64,000 nt of DNA from assembly GCA_900088475.1 (NCBI GenBank), contig FLMG01000350.1, positions 1 through 64,000 of the forward strand, given 5' to 3'. The translations under genes and the position numbers were made by a program. This DNA is from Hyphochytrium catenoides (Eukaryota > Sar > Hyphochytriomycetes > Hyphochytriales > Hyphochytriaceae). The notes under the pieces are model-generated. The model worked only from the letters and a program-made list of their open reading frames with translations. It ran no database searches and was not told where the DNA came from. Position 1 is the stretch's first letter. Each line of letters starts with the position of its first letter. Shown here in pieces: positions 55,811 through 64,000 of the stretch.

Positions 55811-58800
55811 CTGTGGCGGCGGCAACAATGGATGGGTATGTCTGTTTCAAATGGAGCGTATGCTTATCCTCATCCGCTCATCCCTGTGCTTGTAGGAACT
55901 TGACCTGGGTGACCTTGGAGGTCTTCGAGCAGAAAGATGATGGATCACAGGTGTCTTTGGGAGTTTTGACAGTCTTCAACGAGCTGCTCAATAAGCAAGA
56001 TGAGCTTCAGCGCTGGATTAAAGAATATATCATTAGAGCTCCTGTGAACCTGGCGATTTTAGAAATCTCAGCCCTCCCATGCTGCCACACTGTAGATGGG
56101 CCACAAAGAAGGAAAGTACTAGTAAAAAAAATAAGACTTGTCAAGGAAACGAAACAAGAAGCACAAGTCAAGGAGCGCCAGAATCTGGCACTATCAAGTT
56201 TTCTAAAGCGCTTAGGAGCGGATAGTTCGCAGGATGAAATTAAATCAGAGACAAGACCTTCTAAGGAAAGCGCAAGCTCACCCCAGAGAGCTACTACAGC
56301 TCTCTCTTCTGTTAAACCTCCACGTACTGTCGTACCCCATACTCATCGGGAAGAAATAAGGAGGGAGCCAGTAAGAGAGGAACCTCACCAAATATCGCCA
56401 AGTGGGCCGGCGAACCCTGACAGATCCGAATCAAGTCAGGAGGAAGTTTTATCTTCAAGCCAGGAAGTACGCAGGAGTTCGGGTGTTGTCTCACAATCAA
56501 AGGCCGTAGAAGGTCAACACGCAGAACGTGCCTTCACTTATGACGATAAGTCGTCAATGCCTGATAACACCTCTAAAGGTGAGGGTTCAGTGGAGAAAGT
56601 GGAACCCCGTCCTAGGGCCCCCAAGAAAAATCCTCGCCGTGCCATTTCCTTCTCTAAGCAAGGGATAGTTGTCGGAGAGCTAAAAGACCTTACGGTGCAG
56701 CTAATGGAATCCTTGGAAGACCTAGATGCTGCTATCCTCAAAGTCGTAGGTCCAGGACCCCACTCTACCCCTCAGGGGGAAGCACTTGAGAACCCAGAAG
56801 CCTCGGAGACGCCTCTGAAACACCAGGACCATGGATCCTCTGAAAAAGGGGCGGCCGTATCGCAGGGGATAACGACACTTACAAGAGGCATGGAGTGGAC
56901 CTTTACGATCCCCAAGACCTTGCTCTATAGGACTAGTAAGGGTCTCGACGTGACTCCAGGCACGGGTAAGTACCCTCCTTTAACCTAGTACACCAACTCT
57001 AGTCGTTCTCTTATGGTCCATGGGCAAGTGCGCCATTTTCCCATTAGGCGCTCTCATCTGACGGATGTGATCAACTACTTATGCGTGGAACATGACGAAG
57101 AGGGCCGACCGATAGTTCGCCTCCGCCCAGAGAGGACTTATCCAACAATTGTGGCTTTCGAGAAAAGTACTGTGGATGCTCGCCTGTTACGTTCCCAAGA
57201 ACCCGCAGATGTGCTGGTAGCCGCGGCGGCCTCGTCAATTGTCCGCGATACTTTCAAAGAGGAACCGGAAGAATGTGGTTTTACTCCACCTGTTATTGTT
57301 GAAGAAGATGAAGAGATGATCCAAATCAAGGCCCTTCTGAGCTGGAGCCAAGAGCTTGATCTGCCGTATCCTGTCGCAAGTTGGGAGACGTTTACTCCAA
57401 CAGTGGAGAATAAAGAGTGCTCTCCGATACGATCAAGGCTTTTGAAAACGGAGCTGGAGATCTGGGATATGGCGGAGGTCTCCATCAACTCCCGAGACCT
57501 CGTTCAGCTGTGTCGACGGCTGATTTTGGCCGACATTGAACTGTTTTTGCAGACCTTCCAGCTGTCGCGGGTGGCTGATGCTGAATTCATTATGCCTTTT
57601 ACCAAACTTCTACGGAGGATTAGGTAGGTTGCCGTATTATTGGATACGGACCTTCCATTGCTAACGGTCCAACCCCTATCTTCCTTCGTTCAGCCTCTGT
57701 GTTGAATGGAGTAACTGGCATGAGTTTGAAACACAGCGACGTTACTTCTTCTTTCAAAGGGGCATCTATCGAATCAAAGCACTACTTGCAACATCCATCA
57801 GAAAGCCAGAGATAATGGCCTTGCTTGGTCGATTGCAGTCAGGCATACACTCGATTCAACCTTTGACTCTGAGAATTTTGGATGCTTTTTCTATCCTGTT
57901 TGGATGTCCACACTCTAATAGCAGTAACGCAGAGTTGAGGGTATCGTCAACCCTACGGCATCTTCTCTCGTCCAATCCCGAACAGATCTTACATGGGCTT
58001 AGAGAGAGCGACCTAGGCGATCCGCAGACAATCTCCCTTATCCGGAGAATAGCTTTGGATGAAGTCTACTTGGCGGCGGATTGCTCGGAGAAAACTGCCC
58101 CTTATTCCATTAGGGCGATTCACGAAATGTTTTGCATAATGCACCATGTACCCAATATGTCCCTATTCCAAGCACTAGCCGAGGGGGAGGAGGCCGCGAA
58201 AATGGTCCGAGGATTTCTGCGACATATATCCACAATGGTAACGAAATGCTGTATTCATCGTGTTGGTACTGGTTTTCGACACTCTTCGACCCATTATGTC
58301 TCTTGCTGTCGATCTATGTGGTAGTATCCTACCATGTTGACCAGTTTTCAGTCTTTTATGACCAGGGAAGTCCTAGTCCTTCCGTCCGACTCTCCAGAAC
58401 TATACATGGAGGATAGAGAAGCTCTATTCAGCCAATTAGGAGACTTAAATGGTCATCTTGCCTTCAACCTGAGTCTTGACTACGCTGCCTGCATCTCGGC
58501 CGACAGAAGAGCCCGGCAGTTGGCGACCTCCCTACAGCTAGGTCAAGAATATTGGACGGATTACAAGTTTCACGTTTCTAGAAGGTAAACCCCATCATGG
58601 GCAGCGATGCTAATTGATGGGTCTCTAATATTGGTTGAGAAAGGTTCATCATTGACGGACCGAAGGACGTCATCTCCGAACATATTGTTCAACTGCCATT
58701 GACTGGTGATGAACTCAAATCATCACTCCACCGAATCTCCCCGCTTCAAGAAGCCGCTCGAGGTCTAGTTGATGGCGGAATAGCCGATAAGGGCGCCGGA

Positions 58801-61800
58801 CGAATCTTCGCGCTGGGCATGAACCTTCGGTAAGCAGGTTGTGCTTATCGAACATCTTGACCCATACTAATCTCATCTCCTAGGCACCTCGCGTCTCTAG
58901 AGACCTGTAAAACCTCTGCAGCTATTATGAGTGCTGACGCAGTTGCCGGAATTGGAGTTTATCGCCATTCTGTAGCTACTGACAACTGGCTAACTGTAGT
59001 GATCAGGGTTTATACCCATAATAATAGCCAGGTGCAACAACGAACTTTCAGTGATGCTTTGCGCAACCTCAAGAGCGTTCTTATTGAGCGGAAAGAGAGC
59101 TTTGCGATGGTGTGCTGGAGGCAGCTTTTACCAACGTTTTGCTACTGGCATTTGCGGAATCCATCCAACAGAGCGGATCAGCTTTTACTGTTAAACGTGA
59201 TAGAACTGATGATTGTATTCCTTCCTGGAGTGGATCTCACTGGAGAGGAGCTGCAGGAAGCAATTTCCCTGCTTTTGGAGTTGCTCTCGGACGAAAGAGC
59301 TCAAGCCACGTCTTTAAGGAGTACAATCCTTGCTGCTTTGACGACTTTGTCTGCTTGGAATGTATCCTTAGGANNNNNNNNNNNNNNNNNNNNNNNNNNN
59401 NNNNNNNNNNNNNNNNNNNNNNNNNNNNNNNNNNNNAGGGAGAAAATACCTCTCTAAGCATTGGAAAGCGGTGTCATCAATAGTGCAGCACCTCGCAAGC
59501 TGGCCCCACGCAAGCGATAGCGGTTTGCTGGTGTGGCACGCTCCTGAGGTTCTGCTATGCGCCGATTGGCACGCAATGAACCGATGGCCCATAGAGCTTA
59601 TCCATTCTGCGTTGGAACTGCCAGGCTTTAGACTACACATGCCAGTAAACGCTACCATTGGACATGTTCCAAGTAAGGAATGCCCCTGTGGATGTGGCTA
59701 CTCAATCAACTTTTCAGCTTCACCTGAGAGCGAATGGCTGGGAGCTAGAAGTGACTGGTGGCATGAGCAAGCAGTCAATCGTCTCTTCTTGACACTAGTA
59801 AGGACCAGAGGTGGTCAAGCTTGGATGTATCAAGCATTGGATGGCAGTAATATAGACCTGGTCCTGACTAAGCTGCAGTGGGTTGGGAAACACGACACTT
59901 ATTTAGTCCTCCAGGAAGGGCTCGTATGTGTGGCAAAGAGCTTAGGAGGTGAATACGCTCAAGCTCTGACCAGAAGTCCAGCTTACCCCGGCTTACTGCT
60001 CAAGATACTCTGCTTTGTTAAAGTGCTCAGATCATCTAAGGAGAGACGAGACCTCTATAGTTGCGCCGTAGAGAGTTTGCTATCTGATGGCAAGCCATAT
60101 TACCCGAATCTGTTGCGTGTGCTATGGCAGCACCTTCACTTCAGTCCTCCCGATGATAGCGCTGACCTATGGTGGTGTTCCTGCCACACCTTTCCTCTCC
60201 GTGATTTGGGTCCTACTAGCCAAAGAGCGTGCGTGATGGGCTTGGAGTGCTCCAGGTTGCATGACCCTCAGCGGAAGCTATTTTTTGAACTTCTAGCGAG
60301 CGCCTGTCAAGCGGGATGTAGCCAAGATGCAGTTTCAGAGCCAATACACGCCTTTGTTCACGCGTTGGCAAAGCATCTGGACGGAGACATCTCACTGGGA
60401 ACAGAGTCAAGCAACTCAACGCAGATCCCAGCGGAACCGATTTCACTTAAATTTATCCACTGCATGCTCATGAACAACTATGCGTCCGGCACACGTGCTG
60501 CTCCTGTAGTTACAAGGAACCTTGTGGGACTATTTGAGCAAGGGAACGTTAGAGTCGTTAGCAACCCCTTGGCCATCCGTAGTCTGTGTATACTGGTAGC
60601 CTCCTTGACTCGAGAAAGCGACGACGAAACCCTGCGGCTTGAAGAGCGAACCTTCGGACTCTTGCTCCAGCCGTTGATGAAGCTAGTGCAGGAAAAGACG
60701 AAGAGTTTGAAGTATTCGTTAAAGCAACCCAACTTTCTGAAGGGAGACGTCACACAAAAGGAAATGGATGCATGGGCAGATTTGTTTCGGCTCTGTACTA
60801 GTCGAGCAAACATTGCTAGCCACGCATTTGAATCCAGCTTTCTTTACTACTTGCTAGCGGTAAGCATTGATACTTTGCAGTTATTTCTCAAAGACTATTT
60901 TCAACCAAAATTCAGCGCGTGTGTTCCGCAACTCTGGCCCACTCTCTCTTTGCTATTCTCACTAACCGGTATACCGCAGACACTTCATGAGTTTATGAGC
61001 TTCATCAGTTCGCCTCAAGAAGCAAAATACTCATACGCCGGAGAGGGCCTCTTTGCGTCGGCAACCAGCTTCTTGCGCTGTGCGTCAGAAAGGGGTGTTG
61101 ACTATCAGCAGTTGCCGATTGGAGGCTCCTTTATAGACACAATGTTCAGGGCTATGCCCTCCAATCTGCAGGTAATAGGTTCATTTATATCGGGTACAGG
61201 TAGAATCTTTACACCAGAAGTTTCAGGGCTCCATCCTGGCCTTACTTGAGAGTTTGTCTCGTCATGAAGATGGCAAGCGGGTCATATACAAATACCTTTC
61301 CCAGAAGGAAGAAAAAGAGCGTGAGCTGCCGGGGATAAGAAAGCTTGTTTCCTTACTGAAAAGTAACCACCTGTCGCCCTTATTGACCCGGAGTCTCGCA
61401 GCTGAGCAAGCTAGTGCGGCAGGTACCCATTCAATACCGCTGAGCGTCGAGTGCGGAAAAGAACTGACTGCTTGTCTCGGCTCCTTTAGCGCTGATTGCT
61501 AATTTACTGGTTGATAATACCTCCAACGGGCTCCGAACTTCCGCCATCGCACAGTCTTGGTATGATATGACTCATGTCCTTGACTCTAGCACGGTCATGA
61601 CGCTTCTGAAGTGGCATTGTGACTTCCATATGGATGCATTGAATCTCGCACCCGAGGCTGACGGGACTTTGACAGAGCCAATTCTCCATGTCCGAAGGGT
61701 GGTAGTCCATTTGATCGGTTAGTGGCCGTGATTTGCTCTTCAGATTGCCTGCCATTTGACCCGACGTCATGTAGGTAGCTCGGTTCAGCTGTCACTGTCC

Positions 61801-64000
61801 TCCAAAGAGCTCCAGTGTGGCGGTAAATATGACTGTGTGTGGCCATCGTTAGAGGGCTATTATGAAATTAAGGCGATTCTTCTAAAGCTAATGGGTGCAA
61901 TTATGGGTCTGGAATTCTTGTCCAAGCAAAAGGACGCCTCTGACCTTCACAAACCTATGACAACGCTCCTCGCAAGTCTATCAGAGTCCGACGCTAGAGT
62001 TAGGGAGTCTGCTAGTAAGATGTTGGTCTGCCTTTGGGCTAGCAGCTCCCCTGGAAGACACATCTTCCTTGACCCACCGCTAAGCACAGCAGAAAGACTG
62101 TTGGACGCCTCGGATATTGGCACTCGCTCAGAGGGATTACGAATTCTGATAGATTTAAGTTCAACCTTCATGCCAGCCCGAAAGGTTCTCGGAGAAAAGC
62201 TAGAACTTTTATTGGCTGCCATCCAAGGCGAATCTCTTCAGATGCGATTTCAGGTAAGTGCATCCTTGCCACAGATTATGAGTGAACAGCTCTTCATCCT
62301 TCTCTTCAATTTACCAGGGCTGGCGGGGCATTGTCTGCATAGCTGAGTTTGCAGAGACGTTCCTTAAGGAGCGGCTGTCGTTCGAGTTTCAGGTTTCAAA
62401 AGTGGGAAGCTACCTTCAGAATGTCTTGAAACTCGACTATCAAACACCTTCAGAAGCAGAATGGGCTAAGGAAAGTGCAATGGCTATCAAGGGGATGCAG
62501 CTTTTAGTTCTTCTAGGGCCAAGTAGCCTCAACAAGGCTTTCTTTGAATATCTACGCGTATTGATACTGTCTCTGGTGGAGTGTCTACGGCTCACAAGCC
62601 CCCCAAATCAGCCCAGCATGGTCAACCAGAGAGCGATGGCCATCCTGCCACAGTACCTCCGGGCTGTGGCAATGCTTCTGACCTCGTTACCTACTTCCTC
62701 TAAGACAAGGGATATGGAGGCCATCTGTGACCTGCTGAACTCAAGTAACATATTGAGTAGTCTTGCTTTCACACTACGTCAATCTCAGGTGGAGAGCTTA
62801 CTAATGTCTGTGCTGAAGGTGACGTTTTGGATAGCCAACGTCTCAGATACCTCTCAACTGTCTCCTGACTGTTTACAGTCGCTGATCACCTCCCTCATTG
62901 ATATACTTCAAAGATTTTCTCTTACACCAATGGAAGCGCTGTCCCCGATCTCTCAACCTCTAGGTCTAGACATCCCCACCAACGTTAAGGCTCATGAGGA
63001 TAACACGGCTCAATGTACTGATGCTAATCTCGCCTGCATATATATATGCATGGTATTACCTGTGCGAAACGCAAGGTGTAACGGTGAAGCTAGTGCTGTT
63101 CCCAGGCGTCCAGGTGCTTCCGCTGCGCGACCACAGATGAAAGCAATGGATGACCTTCCTAACCCGGACGCCTGTTCAATTACGTCCCTTGGCAGACCTA
63201 TTGTTCAGCCAAAGAATGCACCCACGAATGGCGCTTCATTGCCGACAACGGACCCATCATTACCTAAGAATCCAGCATGGGTACAAGCGGCAAGGTCAGC
63301 GCAAGATGATCTTCACACTAGGGTACTCTCCAGTCCAGCAGGCCACCACCGTGCCGACTGCACTGGCAAATCTAGCTGTCTAGAAGTAGTTGAACTATAC
63401 TCCAAGCATACACTGCGCCTTTATCATCTGGCGCTTCGAGTACTTGCAGTTATTACTGTCTCGTTGGATACCGCTCATCAAGTAGCGGACGATCTCACGG
63501 GAAGTATTCATGTCAGCCGGACCTCTGAAGACCCAAGTGAAGGAAAAAACGCCAAACTATCGGCAAAAGTGATTTTTCAAAACTCAATAGCAGGCCTCAA
63601 CTCCCTGACTGGTTACCTCTACACTGTTCCTTGTTCCCCTCAAAGCAAATCTCCAGCTTCCGAAGAGAAAGGTATCTGGAGGTTGGTCAGGGAGATGCAG
63701 ATGGATGCTTTGTGCATTCTGGCATCACTTCTTTGCAACAACGCCAACAAGATAGCTTTTGTCTCTCCTCAACATCGGCGCTCTCTAAGCAGGAAGGTCT
63801 ACAGCTTTGAGGAGGAGACATTGCAAAAGGCATGGGGCCGATCTAACATTTTCGTTCTACCCCAACTTACTCGTCTCCTCTGCGACAGTAACAACCTGGA
63901 GACACAGGCATTGTCAATGGTCATTTTCGCTTCTCTTTTCTCCTATTCAGTATCGGCTGAGGTCGTCATACGATGGTCAGATGAAGATCCTTGGTTTGCA
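55735..64000 (+). CDS. Very large helical-repeat-like protein of unknown function (partial)
   Basis: A multi-exon plus-strand gene that runs off the window. The first confident exon starts near 55735 after a TAG acceptor; its true start codon is not identified. The N-terminal part reads NLTWVTLEVFEQKDDG and later RRAISFSKQGIVVGELKDL within a long Ser/Glu-rich linker. From about 57040 on (RRSHLTDVINYLCVEHDEEG) it is mainly amphipathic helices with Leu-rich spacing, for example IMALLGRLQSGIHSIQPLTL and SASKMLVCLWASSSPGRHIF. The overall impression is an ARM/HEAT-type superhelix of more than 2,000 residues. A compact Cys cluster CPCGCGY appears near 59690. I considered virilizer-like m6A-complex scaffolds because of the architecture, but I do not see their N-terminal motif. 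The 63-base N gap at 59374-59436 interrupts it and the frame changes across it. The last codons at 64000 are still open. Confidence 0.65.
59374..59436. other. Assembly gap (63 N)
   Basis: A run of 63 undetermined bases inside the large gene. The frame before it (ending SAWNVSLG) and the open frame after it (starting GRKYLSKHWKAVSSIV) differ by one. The real missing sequence is therefore not a multiple of three in this register, or it contains an intron. Confidence 0.98.

Noticed and set aside
55735-64000. Calling the large gene a virilizer homologue
   Set aside because: The general architecture is compatible, but the N-terminal virilizer motifs were not found; size and helical repeats alone are not enough.

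Overview
The window is a gene-dense stretch of a eukaryotic nuclear genome. Genes are split by many short GT-AG introns, mostly 45-100 nt, the standard genetic code is used, and there are about 14 protein genes in 64 kb. One 63-base run of N marks an assembly gap. The gene set combines a HOOK-type dynein adaptor, a Gemin5 homologue, a bHLH-PAS transcription factor, a kinesin-1-like motor and an N-terminal cysteine-rich domain fused to a NIPA-type transporter. That mix does not suit a land plant or a yeast. With the very compact introns it best suits a protist; a stramenopile (ochrophyte) alga is my favoured guess, because bHLH-PAS factors are known from diatoms. The assignment is an inference and cannot be proven from this window.

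Layout. 0.3-7.3 kb, minus strand: a kinesin motor fused to a PHD finger, then a tandem-SH3 scaffold protein. 8.1-9.7 kb, plus: a bHLH-PAS factor, divergent from the SH3 gene. 9.7-11.8 kb: a gene-free stretch with a strong hairpin just upstream of the next gene. 11.8-17.3 kb, plus: HOOK. 17.7-24.4 kb, plus: Gemin5. 25.3-26.2 kb, plus: LSM12. 26.2-27.0 kb, minus: an FSH1/OVCA2 serine hydrolase. 27.8-31.0 kb, plus: a WD40 plus fibronectin-III protein. The gap between the last two, which are divergent, holds two CACGTG boxes exactly 30 bp apart. 31.6-35.1 kb, plus: APC/C subunit 5. 37.4-40.0 kb, plus: the Frizzled-like-CRD/NIPA fusion. 40.2-40.9 kb, minus: a putative small coiled-coil protein. 41.3-49.0 kb, minus: the largest subunit of RNA polymerase I, whose start codon overlaps the stop of a putative 80-residue gene. 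49.8-52.6 kb, plus: the TFIIH helicase XPD. 53.3-54.0 kb, minus: the frameshifted remains of a reverse-transcriptase-type element. 55.7 kb to the window end, plus: a very large helical-repeat-like protein of unknown function, interrupted by the assembly gap.

Most genes are conserved housekeeping genes: transcription (Pol I, TFIIH), RNA assembly (Gemin5, LSM12), cell cycle (APC5) and microtubule transport (kinesin, HOOK). I see no operon-like pathway cluster. The unusual content lies in domain fusions (kinesin-PHD, CRD-NIPA, WD40-FN3), in the bHLH-PAS factor and in the paired E/G-boxes. Exon boundaries given here were read by eye from splice signals and reading-frame continuity, without transcript data.
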